Shown here in pieces: positions 6,933-16,401 of a stretch of DNA of 64,000 nt (position 1 is its first letter; every line of letters starts with the position of its first letter). Location of the stretch: NCBI RefSeq assembly GCF_009827445.1, contig NZ_WTYI01000001.1:1750381-1814380 (forward strand), in the 5' to 3' direction. The notes beneath the pieces are model-generated. The model was not told the DNA's origin and ran no database searches. It worked only from the letters and a program-made list of their open reading frames with translations. Both the position numbers and the translations under genes were made by a program. The stretch is from Qipengyuania aquimaris. GTDB lineage: Bacteria; Pseudomonadota; Alphaproteobacteria; Sphingomonadales; Sphingomonadaceae.

Positions 6933-9734
6933 ATCGCAAGCCTTCCATCGCCAATCGCACTATACAAGGCCCGCCTACGGCAAGACGGCCTAAGCCTCAT
7001 CGCCTGCGTGTTCGGTTTTCTCGCTTTTGCCATCCTCGCCTTTGTCAGCATCGAACTGACCCGTGGAGATGGCAGGATCGCAGTGGTCTGGCTGCCCAAT
7101 GCGTTGGCAGTATCGATCCTGCTTCGAATGCAATTCCGGAACGAGCGTTTGCTCCTTGCCGCGTTGCTTGCCGGAAACATCACTGCGAATCTTTTCGTCG
7201 GAGACACGCTTGCGACAGCGCTCATCCTGTCGAGCGCGAACATGACGGAAATCGTCATCGCCTTGTGGCTCGTCCGCAAGTTCGCTTCCCCTCATCCGAC
7301 GATGGAAGACACGCGCGACCTTGTCGTCTTCGTCCTTGGGGCCGGCCTTGTCGCTCCGCTCGTTTCAGCGACGGTCGCATCGCTGGCGCTGGCAGGTGCC
7401 GGCAATGCGTCGTTTTCCGGTGTCCTGCAGTGGGCGGCTGCCGATGCCCTTTCGATGGTCATCATCGCCCCGGCGGTTCTTGTGCTGTGGGATGCCTTGT
7501 CCAGTCCGCGCCTTCCGACGCGAAGGGAATCGCTGGAATGGGCGGCGCTCACTGTTCTTGGCACATCGGTTACGCTCATCGTGTTTCTGCAGACGTCCTA
7601 TCCTCTCCTGTTCCTCGTACCGCCGATCATCATCTCCCATGCCTTCCGCCTGGGCGCGCTCGGTACGGCATTTTCCGTGTTCAAGGTGGCGACCATCGCC
7701 GTGCTCGCGACCCAGATGGGCTATGGACCGATCAACCTTTTGCCCATGCCCCTTCATTCGCAGCTCATCGTGCTCGAGGCGTTTCTGGCATCTTCTGTCC
7801 TGGTCGGATTTCCGGTGGCAGCCGTGCTGTCGACAAGGGAGCGATTGACCAAAGAGATCATCAACAGCCGCAAACATCTCGCCCTGCTTGCACAGAACAT
7901 AACAGATGCGATCCTGCGGTACGATCTGCATGGCGTCTGCACATATGCCTCCCCTTCCGTCAGCCGCGTTCTCGGCGCGCCGCCGGAAGAATTCGTCGGC
8001 ATGACAACGGGCGAGAGGGTTCATCCCGAAGCTCGTGAAGAGGTCGCCAGGGCCGAGGAAAGTCTGTTGTCCGGCAAGAGCCGGAGCGAACGCTTCACCT
8101 ATCGCCGCTTCCTCGACAGCGAGGATGGCTCTCCGGTCTATATCGAAGCCGACTGCGCGCTCGCATTCGATCATGCGACGGGCGAGCGCGAAGGCATTGT
8201 CGTCTCAGCCCGTGACGTCACCGAAAGAGTCGAACTTGAGGGCAAGCTTAAGCGCGCCATGCGTCATGCGGAAAATGCCGCCCGCGCCAAGGCCCAATTC
8301 CTTGCCAACATGAGCCACGAAATACGCACACCCATGAACGGCGTTCTCGGCTTTGCCGACTTGCTCGCACGCATGGAGCTGAATCCCGAGGCAGAACGCT
8401 ACGCCGACCTTATCGCGCGGTCGGGCCGATCCATGATGATGTTGCTCAACGACATCCTCGACATCTCCAAGATTGAATCCGGCCAGCTGGTCATCAATTA
8501 CGAGACTTTCGATTTGCCCCGCCTCATCGAGGACTGCGTCAGGCTCCATATGGCAGGGGCGGAACGCAAAGGCATAGAACTTGGCGCATCGTGCCCGGAA
8601 GATATTTCGGCCCGTATCCAGAGCGACCCCCTTCGCCTGCGTCAGGTGCTGCTCAACCTGATCGGGAATGCCGTGAAATTCACCGAGACCGGTGCCGTGA
8701 CGGTCAGCGTGCTGCAGGAAGGTCCTCGACTGGCAATCTCGGTCGAAGACAGTGGAATTGGCATTGACCCGAAGCGTCTCGACCGGATTTTCGATCCCTT
8801 TATCCAGGAGGAAGCAAGCACAACACGGCGCTTCGGAGGGACTGGGCTCGGCCTTTCGATCTCGCGTCAGCTGGCCGAATTGCTTGGTGGCAGCCTGATG
8901 GTAGATTCGATGCCCGGCGTGGGCTCGCGGTTTACGTTGCGTATTCCCCTGCAGGAGGTCGATCCCGAACTGGACGAGCCCGGCATCGAAGAACGGCGTG
9001 CGGGAAACCGGCTTGCCGCTCCCCCGTCAGCCAGCCTGCTTTTGGCCGAAGACCACGATGTGAACCGGATGCTGGTGACTGCCATGCTGGAACAATTGGG
9101 GCAGCGCGTGACTGTGGCCCATGACGGGTCCGAGGCAGTGAAGATGGCGCTTGATGCGGCGGAAAGCGAAGCCCCCTTCGATCTCGTTCTGATGGATATC
9201 CAGATGCCCGGTTGCGATGGCTACACGGCCACACGCACCATTCGCAGCCATGGCGTGGGCTTGAGCCAGCTGCCAATTATCGCATTGACCGCCAACGCGT
9301 TTCCCGAGGACATCGCAGCTGCACTGGAGGCGGGTATGCAGGGACACCTTGCGAAACCGCTTGTGTTCGAAGAGCTGACGGCGGTGCTGGCGAGGTGGCT
9401 ACCGGTACGCATCGTGCCGGAGGAACGAGGGAGCCTGCCGCCCACGCCTTCGTCAACCCCGGCGCGCAAACCATCGGGAGAATTGCTGGAGCGATGGAAT
9501 GCACGGCGGTCAGAAGCGCTTGCCGCCGTTACTGCGGCAGTCGAGCAGGATATCCTGGAAGGCGTTCATATCGAGGAGCTGGCACGAACCATCCATAAGT
9601 TGGCGGGGACTGCCGGCATGTTCGGAGAAGAGGCTTTGGGCGAGAAAGCCGCCGCACTCGAACGGGCGCTGCGTTCCGGCGTCGAACCGATCGTGCGCAA
9701 GAAGCTGGCAGAGGAACTGCTGGCTACAGCCTGA
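6933..9734 (+). CDS. MASE1 hybrid histidine kinase with PAS, receiver and HPt domains
   Basis: This large sensor kinase has about 933 residues. Membrane helices of an MASE1 sensor (WLPNALAVSILLRMQFRNERLLLAALLAG) come first. A PAS domain follows, then HisKA with His462 in NMSHEIRTPMNG, HATPase_c with NLIGNAVKFTETG and GTGLGLSIS, a receiver with Asp755 in LVLMDIQMPG, and an HPt domain with His888 in IHKLAGTAGMFGEEAL. That is a full intramolecular phosphorelay. The N-terminus is uncertain: GAGGAG (6919-6924) lies 8 bases before an in-frame ATC at 6933. In-frame conventional alternatives are TTG 6840, which overlaps the divergent tonB-like gene, and GTG 7008, which would cut into the first helix. 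The final output partner is not in the window. Confidence 0.85.
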   Translation: MASLPSPIALYKARLRQDGLSLIACVFGFLAFAILAFVSIELTRGDGRIAVVWLPNALAVSILLRMQFRNERLLLAALLAGNITANLFVGDTLATALILSSANMTEIVIALWLVRKFASPHPTMEDTRDLVVFVLGAGLVAPLVSATVASLALAGAGNASFSGVLQWAAADALSMVIIAPAVLVLWDALSSPRLPTRRESLEWAALTVLGTSVTLIVFLQTSYPLLFLVPPIIISHAFRLGALGTAFSVFKVATIAVLATQMGYGPINLLPMPLHSQLIVLEAFLASSVLVGFPVAAVLSTRERLTKEIINSRKHLALLAQNITDAILRYDLHGVCTYASPSVSRVLGAPPEEFVGMTTGERVHPEAREEVARAEESLLSGKSRSERFTYRRFLDSEDGSPVYIEADCALAFDHATGEREGIVVSARDVTERVELEGKLKRAMRHAENAARAKAQFLANMSHEIRTPMNGVLGFADLLARMELNPEAERYADLIARSGRSMMMLLNDILDISKIESGQLVINYETFDLPRLIEDCVRLHMAGAERKGIELGASCPEDISARIQSDPLRLRQVLLNLIGNAVKFTETGAVTVSVLQEGPRLAISVEDSGIGIDPKRLDRIFDPFIQEEASTTRRFGGTGLGLSISRQLAELLGGSLMVDSMPGVGSRFTLRIPLQEVDPELDEPGIEERRAGNRLAAPPSASLLLAEDHDVNRMLVTAMLEQLGQRVTVAHDGSEAVKMALDAAESEAPFDLVLMDIQMPGCDGYTATRTIRSHGVGLSQLPIIALTANAFPEDIAAALEAGMQGHLAKPLVFEELTAVLARWLPVRIVPEERGSLPPTPSSTPARKPSGELLERWNARRSEALAAVTAAVEQDILEGVHIEELARTIHKLAGTAGMFGEEALGEKAAALERALRSGVEPIVRKKLAEELLATA

Positions 9735-9758
9735 ATGTCGGCTCGGGGCCAAAGAAAA

Positions 9759-9787
9759 GGGCGGCCCCCCGCAGTGGGGAGCCGCCC
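9759..9787. terminator. Bidirectional terminator between kinase and TonB receptor
   Basis: GGGCGGC (9759-9765) pairs with GCCGCCC (9781-9787), continued by CCCC/GGGG after one mismatch, around a five-base loop. An A-rich run at 9751-9758 becomes a U-tract for the minus-strand receptor gene. The plus-strand side has only a short CTTTT, so it is stronger for the minus strand. It separates two convergent genes. Confidence 0.8.
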
Positions 9788-9812
9788 TAATCACTTTTCA
9801 GATTACTGAGGC

Positions 9813-12479
9813 TTAGAAGCCGATGATCAGCGAAACGCTGCCGGCGCGCGGAGCACCGATCTGCGCGAAGCCGAAGTCATCCAGCGAACCGCCGAAGTAG
9901 CCGATGTAGTACTCATCGAAGATGTTCGTCAGGTTCACCTGAAGGGCCACGTCGCCACCGGTCGGGAATTCACCCAGCAGGATACGAGCGTCGAGATCGA
10001 CGATCGTGTATGCCGGAGCCTTTGCCGGATACTGGAAGTCTTCCACGACGTCGGTGGTGCCAACCGGCGAGAAGTCTTCGAGGACGCCGAGGTTGACGTC
10101 GTTCACGAAGCGCGTGCCGGTGTGCTTGACCTGTGCGCCGAGTTCGACGGCGCCGAAGGCGATCTGCCCGCGGCCACCGAAGCTGTAACGCGGTGCGCCC
10201 GATTCCTTCTTGCCGCCGGTCAGGAGGAAGCCTTCCTCACCCGAAGCCGTGCAGCTGTAGAAGGGATCGCCGACCTGGAAGGAACGGCAGGCGCCGATGG
10301 CGATGTCGTCCTTGATTTCCGAGTCGTTGTACGAACCGAAGACGTACAGCAGCGTGTTGCGGGTCGGACGCCATGCGATCGAACCGTCGATGCCGTATTT
10401 GTCGACACGGCCCAGGTTACGATAGACGCGAGCGCCTTCGCCGTCGTTGGCTTCCGGGTCGAAAGCCGTTGCAAGACGGTTGTCGTAGGCAGTGAAGTAC
10501 GCGCCGATCTGTGCCTCGATATCGCCCGACTGGAAGCGAAGGCCGGCATCGAAGCTGTCGGTCGTTTCCGGCGACGGGTTCGCACCCGGATCGTTCTCGT
10601 CAAAGAAGAGCGATGCATAAAGCGGATCGGTACCGGGGACGGACAGGCCCTTCGCATAGTTTGCAAAGACCGAAACGGCGTTGCTCACGTCGTAAGTGAA
10701 GCCGATGTTCGGAAGCAGCTTGTCGTACTTGAGTGTACGCGAAGTCGGAGCAGCTGCATTCGGATTCGATGCTTCGTAGTCCGTCAGGTCAAAGCCCGGG
10801 TTCGGACAATCGACGAAGCCGTTGTCCGACGTCGTGTAGCAGTTCTGGTTCAGTTCGCGAGTGAAGAACGGAGCGCGCAGGGCGAGCTTCGCGGTCAGGT
10901 CGCCGAAGCGGCCACGGTATTCACCCGAAACCTGGTGCAGGATCGCGTAGGACAGACGGTCACGCTTGTTGACCTCGTTGCCGTTGACGTCGAGCAGCGG
11001 GTTGTCGATTGCGAAAACGTCGCTGATTTCGCCGTTCTGCAGCATATACGTGATCTGGCCGGTCTGGCGGTGACGCGCACGATCCCAGGTGTAGGTCGCA
11101 CGGACACGGTGGTCCGAATTGATCTCGTAAATGAGGTTGGCGATCACGCCGAAACGATCGGTCGTGGTCTGGCTGGGGTCGTTGCCTGCGATTTCATCGT
11201 CGAGGTCACCGTCGCCATTGAGGTCACGGCCGAAGTAGTAGCCGCCGCGGAAAGCGCCGGTGTAACCAGTGTCGCCACGGGTAAAGAAGCCTTCACGCAG
11301 ATCGTCGGGTCCGCCACCGTTCGCCTTGACGTACTGGTAGCTCGGATCGAAAGTGAAGGTCAGCTTGTCGCTGAGCGTGAAGCGCGAAGCACCACGGATG
11401 TTGCCGGTGTCCGACGGATTGTAGCGGCGGAAGAACGAAGAACCGCAGTCACCGCGATCGTTGTAGTCGACGCTGGCACCCGGGCTGCCGGTAGCATTGC
11501 CGGTTTCCGAAGCGAGAACGTTGCCGTTCACTGCACACGGATAGCTTTCGTTGGTTTCGTAGATGTTGAAGCGGCCTTCGCGATCATCGTAGGTGCCGAT
11601 TACGTCACCACGATCGAGGGCGTTCACTTCGCCGTTCACTGCGAGCGGGAGCAGCAGTTCGAGGCTTTCCGAACCGGCAAAGTTGTTGCGGTTCTGGTTG
11701 TAGTGGCCCGAGATCGAGATGAAGTCGCCGTTCGCGCCGATATCCTGCCAGATGCGGCCGTTGAACTGCGTCTTGTCGATCTTGCCGTACGGGTTGTAGG
11801 GCACGCCGTAGGTCGTGTAGCTGACCGAACCGAAAGCCTTGGTGCCGCTGCCGGTGATGTCGCCGGTGTCGACCATCAGGAAGCCGCGCATGAACGTGCT
11901 GTCTTCGACGCCCGATGCGAGCACGTCGCCAAAGGTCATCGTTGCGGTCATGCCGAAATCGTCACCCGGCTCACGCGTACGGATGTTGATCGTACCACCG
12001 GTTGCCGAAGCGGTCGGGCTGTCGACGTCGGTCGAACCGAGGCTGACGCTGACTTCTTCGAGAACTTCAGGGTCGACCTGCTGGTTGGTGTAGAGAGCGT
12101 AGTTACCCGAATCGTTCAGTGGCAGGCCGTCGAGGGTCTGCGACACGCGGTCGGCGCTGAAGCCGCGGATGGTGAAACCACCGCCCGACGAACCCCAGGG
12201 GTCGTTGTTCTGGAAGCTGACGCCGGGAACCAGGTTCACGATGTCGTTGACCGTCTGGCCGGGACGCTGGCGACGAATGATTTCTTCGTTGAGGACCTGC
12301 TTCGCCTTCGTGGTGTCGGGAATTTCGACGCCACCGACGCCATCGTCACCGCGACCGGTAACGATGATTACATCGTCTTCTTCAAAGTCGATCGAGCCGG
12401 TCGACTGGGCTGCTGCGGGCATGGCACCTGCGGCTGCGATACCAGCCACCGAGGTGGCCAGGAGATATTTGAACTTCAT
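9813..12479 (-). CDS. TonB-dependent receptor
   Basis: This outer-membrane receptor has 888 residues. I set the start at ATG 12479, giving the signal peptide MKFKYLLATSVAGIAAAGA... ending PAAAQ; the frame continues upstream to 12560 but lacks a secretion signal there. A plug domain follows (DDVIIVTGRGDD as TonB box region, VNLVPGVSFQNN, GFTIRGFSADRVSQTLDGLPLND). The long beta-barrel ends in the aromatic terminus SLIIGF, required for BAM insertion. Family members import siderophores, vitamin B12, sugars or other large substrates; nothing here identifies the ligand. The upstream minus-strand gene is a 2-oxoglutarate oxygenase 266 bases away, so it probably has its own promoter. Confidence 0.93.
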   Translation of the reverse strand: MKFKYLLATSVAGIAAAGAMPAAAQSTGSIDFEEDDVIIVTGRGDDGVGGVEIPDTTKAKQVLNEEIIRRQRPGQTVNDIVNLVPGVSFQNNDPWGSSGGGFTIRGFSADRVSQTLDGLPLNDSGNYALYTNQQVDPEVLEEVSVSLGSTDVDSPTASATGGTINIRTREPGDDFGMTATMTFGDVLASGVEDSTFMRGFLMVDTGDITGSGTKAFGSVSYTTYGVPYNPYGKIDKTQFNGRIWQDIGANGDFISISGHYNQNRNNFAGSESLELLLPLAVNGEVNALDRGDVIGTYDDREGRFNIYETNESYPCAVNGNVLASETGNATGSPGASVDYNDRGDCGSSFFRRYNPSDTGNIRGASRFTLSDKLTFTFDPSYQYVKANGGGPDDLREGFFTRGDTGYTGAFRGGYYFGRDLNGDGDLDDEIAGNDPSQTTTDRFGVIANLIYEINSDHRVRATYTWDRARHRQTGQITYMLQNGEISDVFAIDNPLLDVNGNEVNKRDRLSYAILHQVSGEYRGRFGDLTAKLALRAPFFTRELNQNCYTTSDNGFVDCPNPGFDLTDYEASNPNAAAPTSRTLKYDKLLPNIGFTYDVSNAVSVFANYAKGLSVPGTDPLYASLFFDENDPGANPSPETTDSFDAGLRFQSGDIEAQIGAYFTAYDNRLATAFDPEANDGEGARVYRNLGRVDKYGIDGSIAWRPTRNTLLYVFGSYNDSEIKDDIAIGACRSFQVGDPFYSCTASGEEGFLLTGGKKESGAPRYSFGGRGQIAFGAVELGAQVKHTGTRFVNDVNLGVLEDFSPVGTTDVVEDFQYPAKAPAYTIVDLDARILLGEFPTGGDVALQVNLTNIFDEYYIGYFGGSLDDFGFAQIGAPRAGSVSLIIGF

Positions 12480-12745
12480 CGAGAAGACCCCTTCGTCTCT
12501 TCGGGTGTGAATTTGCTTTGTTGGAAGCGCAGCCCCGCTAGGCCGTGCATGTTTCCGCAAAGCGGTGGTTTTATGACAGAGTCAAGACAGCCACCCACAC
12601 CCCTGATTCACCATGGCAACACTTTGGCCGAAAAGCCCAAAAAACAGCCATTTAGCGGCGTTGCAAAATTGCATCACCGGGGAATTTTTGTGTGTGTGGG
12701 TACAAAACCACAGATTCCGGGACTGAAATTGTTGCAGCGCAGCAA

Positions 12746-13687
12746 TCAGGCCAGATTGATCTCGCGCAGGCGCTGCATGAGGAAATCATGGCTCGAAATA
12801 GGCGCTGGGTGCGCGTCCGGATTGTCCGGATCGATGCAGCTTTCCAGCGTCTCGATCGTGTAGTCTGGACGGAAATGCAGGAAGAAAGGCATCGAATAGC
12901 GTGCCCGGTACGCCGCTTCGCCGCGCGGATTGACCACACGGTGCGTCGTCGAGCGCAGCTTGCCGTTGGTCAGCCGGTCGAGCATGTCGCCGACATTGAT
13001 GACCAGCGCGCCTTCGGGCACGTCGACGGCCTTCCATTCGTCCTGCTTGGTCAGCAATTCGAGACCGGCCTCTTCTGCCCCGAGGAGGAGCGTGATGGTG
13101 TTGATGTCACCATGGGCAGCGGCGCGGATGGCGCCTTCCGCCTCTTTGCCTTCGAGCGGCGGATAGCGCAGCAGGCGCATTACCGAGTTGCCGTCTTCCA
13201 CGGTCGCAGCAAAGAAATCCTGCGGCAGGCCGAGATGCAGCGCAATCGCTTCGAGGACGCGGCCGCCCGCCTCCTCGAATGCGGAGTAGAGTTCACTGAA
13301 AGTCTGGCGGAAACCGTCCACCTCACTCGGCCAGACATTGTCTGCCATGAACTGCGAAAGCGCATGCCCTTCGGGCAGTTCGCGCCCGACGTGCCAGAAT
13401 TCCTTCAGGTCGTGGACATTGGCGTCCTTGGCCTTTTCCGTGCCGAACGGTGTATAGCCACGCGCACCACCGCCACCCGGGATGTGATAGGCCTTCTTTA
13501 CGTCATCGGGCAGGGCAAAGAACTGCTTCGAGAGCTCTTCGGCCCGGTCGATAAGGTCCTGCGGGATGCCGTGATCGCGGACGACGGCGAAGCCGTATTC
13601 CTGGAAGCTGCGGCCGAGTTCGTCGGCAATGGATGCGAGCGGCTGTGCCAGCGACACAACCGCAATGTCGGTGTTCGAGTCGGTCAT
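12746..13687 (-). CDS. 2-oxoglutarate/Fe(II)-dependent oxygenase, isopenicillin N synthase-like
   Basis: The product has 313 residues. The N-terminal DIOX_N-type region (residues 8-110) includes RDHGIPQDLIDRAEELSKQF. The C-terminal double-stranded beta-helix carries the iron ligands His192 and Asp194 (AHGDINTITLLLG) and His249 (RSTTHRVVNP), plus RYSMPFF with Arg263 and Ser265 for 2-oxoglutarate binding. It is a soluble cytoplasmic oxygenase; the substrate cannot be read from sequence. It follows the nucleoside transporter on the same strand with a 14-base gap, so the two may be co-transcribed. A link to purine or pyrimidine oxidation is possible but unproven. Confidence 0.88.
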   Translation of the reverse strand: MTDSNTDIAVVSLAQPLASIADELGRSFQEYGFAVVRDHGIPQDLIDRAEELSKQFFALPDDVKKAYHIPGGGGARGYTPFGTEKAKDANVHDLKEFWHVGRELPEGHALSQFMADNVWPSEVDGFRQTFSELYSAFEEAGGRVLEAIALHLGLPQDFFAATVEDGNSVMRLLRYPPLEGKEAEGAIRAAAHGDINTITLLLGAEEAGLELLTKQDEWKAVDVPEGALVINVGDMLDRLTNGKLRSTTHRVVNPRGEAAYRARYSMPFFLHFRPDYTIETLESCIDPDNPDAHPAPISSHDFLMQRLREINLA

Positions 13688-13701
13688 AATGAATGCGGCC
13701 C

Positions 13702-15030
13702 TTAATACGGCAGGAAGAGTCCCGCCAGTGCTGCGCTCATCAGATTGGCGAGGCTACCGGCGGCAAGCGCACGGATACCAAGCTTTGCGATGACCGGTCT
13801 TTGATTTGGCGCAAGGCCGCCCGTCACTGCCATCTGGATCGCGATGGAGCTGAAATTGGCGAAGCCGCACAGCGCAAAGGTCACGATGGCGCGGCTGCGG
13901 TCGGTCAGGGTTGCGGCATCCATGCTGCCCAATTCGATGAAGGCGACGAATTCGTTGAGCACGATCTTCGTACCGAACAGCCCGCCGGCAGCACCTGCCT
14001 GGTCCCACGGAATACCGATGAGGTACATGACCGGAGCGAAAACGAAGCCCAGCAATTGCTGGAAGCTGATGTCGGGATAGCCGAACCAGCCGCCGATCCC
14101 GCCGAGGATGCCATTGGCCAGCGCAACCAGCGCCACGAAGACCATGACCATCGCACCGACGGCCACCGCCAGCTTCACACCCGTCTGGGTGCCCTGCGCG
14201 GCAGCTTCGATGACGTTGGCCGGCTTGTGGCCTTCCTCGAAGGTTTCGGCCACTTCGACTTCGTGCGGGCGGCCGCTTTCGGTAAGTGCCGCCGGGCCTT
14301 CGGCACTGATGCGTGCATCGGGCAGTTTCACTTCGGCCAGTTCCGCCGCGTCTTTTGCGAGATCGCTTTCGTCGTCGGGCATGATGATCTTGGCCATCAG
14401 GATGCCGCCCGGCGCGGACATGAATGCCGCGGCAAGCAGAAACGGCACCGCGTCGGCTCCGATAAAGCTGGCATAGGCCGCCAGGATCGTGCCTGCGACG
14501 CCAGCCATGCCAACGCTCATCAGCGTGAACAGGCGGCTGGGCGTCAGCGAGGCGAGATAGGGGCGCACGACAAGCGGGCTTTCCGACTGGCCGACAAAGA
14601 TATTGGCCGCGCTGCCAAGTGCTTCGACCTTGCTGATGCCGGTAATCCAGCCGATCGCGCCCCCGACCCAGCGGACCAGTCGCTGCATGATGCCCCAGTG
14701 ATAGAGGATCGACACCAGCGCGGCGAAGAAGATGATGACCGGCAGAGCGGCAATCACGAAGGTATTGGTGAAGGGGTTTGCATCCATCGGGCCGAAGATC
14801 GCAGTGATACCGGCCTTCGAATAATCGAGCAGCGCGATCACGCCGTTGGACATCGCCTGAATCGCCTCGACACCCCAGGGCGTGCGCAGGACCAGAAGCG
14901 CCATCAGCGCCTGGAGCGCGAAGGCGGCCCCGACGACGCGCAGCTTGATGCGCCGCTTGCCGGTCGAAAGCAGGAAGGCGATGAAAAGTATCGCGAGGAT
15001 ACCGATAGCATTGATAAGGAAAGGCGGCAT
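13702..15030 (-). CDS. nupC: Concentrative nucleoside transporter (NupC/CNT family)
   Basis: This 442-residue integral membrane protein has about ten hydrophobic helices. The CNT signature appears as GSAANIFVGQSESPLVVRPYL, corresponding to the GQ(T/S)E(A/S)P nucleoside-binding hairpin. The second conserved segment is at ALCGFANFSSIAIQMAVTGGLAP. Such carriers import nucleosides with H+ or Na+ across the inner membrane. A charged insertion of about 50 residues (around 225-275) is longer than in E. coli NupC. It is the first gene of a probable two-gene unit with the downstream oxygenase, divergent from the queuosine-precursor transporter. Confidence 0.92.
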   Translation of the reverse strand: MPPFLINAIGILAILFIAFLLSTGKRRIKLRVVGAAFALQALMALLVLRTPWGVEAIQAMSNGVIALLDYSKAGITAIFGPMDANPFTNTFVIAALPVIIFFAALVSILYHWGIMQRLVRWVGGAIGWITGISKVEALGSAANIFVGQSESPLVVRPYLASLTPSRLFTLMSVGMAGVAGTILAAYASFIGADAVPFLLAAAFMSAPGGILMAKIIMPDDESDLAKDAAELAEVKLPDARISAEGPAALTESGRPHEVEVAETFEEGHKPANVIEAAAQGTQTGVKLAVAVGAMVMVFVALVALANGILGGIGGWFGYPDISFQQLLGFVFAPVMYLIGIPWDQAGAAGGLFGTKIVLNEFVAFIELGSMDAATLTDRSRAIVTFALCGFANFSSIAIQMAVTGGLAPNQRPVIAKLGIRALAAGSLANLMSAALAGLFLPY

Positions 15031-15167
15031 TGCGGACCCCTTCGCGATGCGACTAGTTGCGGATGAAATTGGCCGCTACCTTGCGCGGCGGCTCCGCTTA
15101 GTCAATTTTCGCGCGCTCCGCCAGCTTCGGCTGTCACCAGTTTGAAAAGATCGGCCCACATCCAGAC

Positions 15168-15857
15168 ATGACCGACCACCCGGCTAATGAAACCCGCCTT
15201 GTCGCAGCATCCATGCCGCTGGGCCTTTTCGTATTCCTCGTGCTGTATGGCGGCCTGACCGTTATCGCGGGCGTCCTTGCTTTCAAGCAGGTGCAGCTGT
15301 GGCCGACCGAGCTGGCTGTCGAATCGGGTATCTTCGCGTTCCTGGGGCTGGTCGTGATCTCGAGCACGATCGCCCAGCTCTACGGAGAGAAACTGGCGCG
15401 GAGGCTGGTGTGGTGGGGCTTCCTCCCGCTGGCTGTGTCGGCCGCGCTGATCTTCCTGGTCCTGTCGCTTCCGGCATCGCCTGAAATGCTCGAATATCGC
15501 AGCGCCGATCTCGACGCGTTCAACACTGTGCTGGCGCAAACGCCGCGGATCATGGCTGCGGGCCCTGCAGCCTATATCGTCTCGCTCCTCCTCAATGTGT
15601 GGATCTTCTCGCGCCTGCGCGGAAGCGGGGAAGCGAACACGCTGGGCCTGATGGCGCGCGGTGCAATCGCATCGGCGCTGAGCCAGGCCATCGATTCGGT
15701 CATCTTCGTGACCCTGGCCTTCTATGGCCAGTTCGACATCACACCGCTGCTGATCGGTCAGGTGCTGGCCAAGGTCGCGCTCAGCATTGTCCTCGTGCCG
15801 TTCCTCATTACAGGCGGCGTGGCGCTGGCGAAATACCTCGACAAGAAGACGCTTTAG
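15168..15857 (+). CDS. Queuosine precursor transporter (VUT/YhhQ family)
   Basis: This 229-residue membrane protein has about six helices. It shows the VUT family pattern, including VVISSTIAQLYGEKLAR near residue 65 and the helix SALSQAIDSVIFVTLAFYGQF near residue 170, where Q-x-I-D-S is conserved. Family members take up queuosine precursors such as preQ0/preQ1 for tRNA modification. No queuosine synthesis genes and no obvious preQ1 riboswitch lie in the 137-base divergent region upstream. The 3' end overlaps the convergent DUF421 gene by four bases. Confidence 0.85.
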   Translation: MTDHPANETRLVAASMPLGLFVFLVLYGGLTVIAGVLAFKQVQLWPTELAVESGIFAFLGLVVISSTIAQLYGEKLARRLVWWGFLPLAVSAALIFLVLSLPASPEMLEYRSADLDAFNTVLAQTPRIMAAGPAAYIVSLLLNVWIFSRLRGSGEANTLGLMARGAIASALSQAIDSVIFVTLAFYGQFDITPLLIGQVLAKVALSIVLVPFLITGGVALAKYLDKKTL

Positions 15858-16369
15858 GCTTCCTCTACATCCTGGGTGAGGCGTTCATCGAGCGCATCGC
15901 CATGCAGGACCGACACATCGCCGGTCGCCTCCAGCACGACTGCGCGAACCTCGTCGAAATGCATGACATTGGCCTCGCGCAGTTTCGCGATCAGGTCGCT
16001 GTGCGCCACGCGCGTCTTGGCAAGCGCCTCTTCGTCGATCACTCCATCGCGCATCAGGTAGACGGGGCAATTCTGGATGGCGGCCTCGATGCTTTCCGAC
16101 TGTCGTCGCAGGAGAGCTGCTGCGATTTGCACGATAAACAGCATCGCCACCCCGACGAGGATCTGCACGTAGGCGCCCCACTCCGTGACCTGGCTCGCAC
16201 TAGCTAGCAGCGAACCGAGTGCGACCGTCATCACGAAGTCGAAATTCGTCATCTTGGACAGCGACCGCAATCCGACGATGCGGATAAGAAGGACTATCCA
16301 GACCAGGGCAAGCGCAGTGAGGATGGAACCGCGCGCGGCAATGTCGAGCCATTTGTCATCGAAGAACAT
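15854..16369 (-). CDS. DUF421 domain membrane protein (YetF-like)
   Basis: The product has 171 residues. Three hydrophobic helices come first (about residues 12-90), including the family stretch LSKMTNFDFVMTVALGS. A small soluble domain follows with ESIEAAIQNCPVYLMRDGVI and a VMHFDEVRAVVLEATGDVSVL segment. DUF421 proteins such as YetF and YrbG are membrane proteins without a settled biochemical role. It is monocistronic in appearance and convergent with the VUT transporter gene. Confidence 0.85.
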   Translation of the reverse strand: MFFDDKWLDIAARGSILTALALVWIVLLIRIVGLRSLSKMTNFDFVMTVALGSLLASASQVTEWGAYVQILVGVAMLFIVQIAAALLRRQSESIEAAIQNCPVYLMRDGVIDEEALAKTRVAHSDLIAKLREANVMHFDEVRAVVLEATGDVSVLHGDALDERLTQDVEEA

Positions 16370-16401
16370 GGTCTCTCAACGGTCATGCGACAGATTCGCT
16401 C

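Noticed and set aside
10122-12863. A 913-codon open frame antisense to the TonB receptor
   Set aside because: It mirrors the receptor on the other strand, has no domain pattern, and its Val/Arg/Ala-rich composition is what GC-rich codon bias produces. The receptor itself has a signal peptide, plug and barrel end.
12692-15066. Two plus-strand frames opposite the oxygenase and nucleoside transporter
   Set aside because: The minus strand encodes proteins with intact metal ligands and a CNT signature. The plus frames have no family features.
15031-15167. preQ1 riboswitch before the queuosine-precursor transporter
   Set aside because: I found no convincing preQ1 aptamer pattern in the 137-base divergent region.
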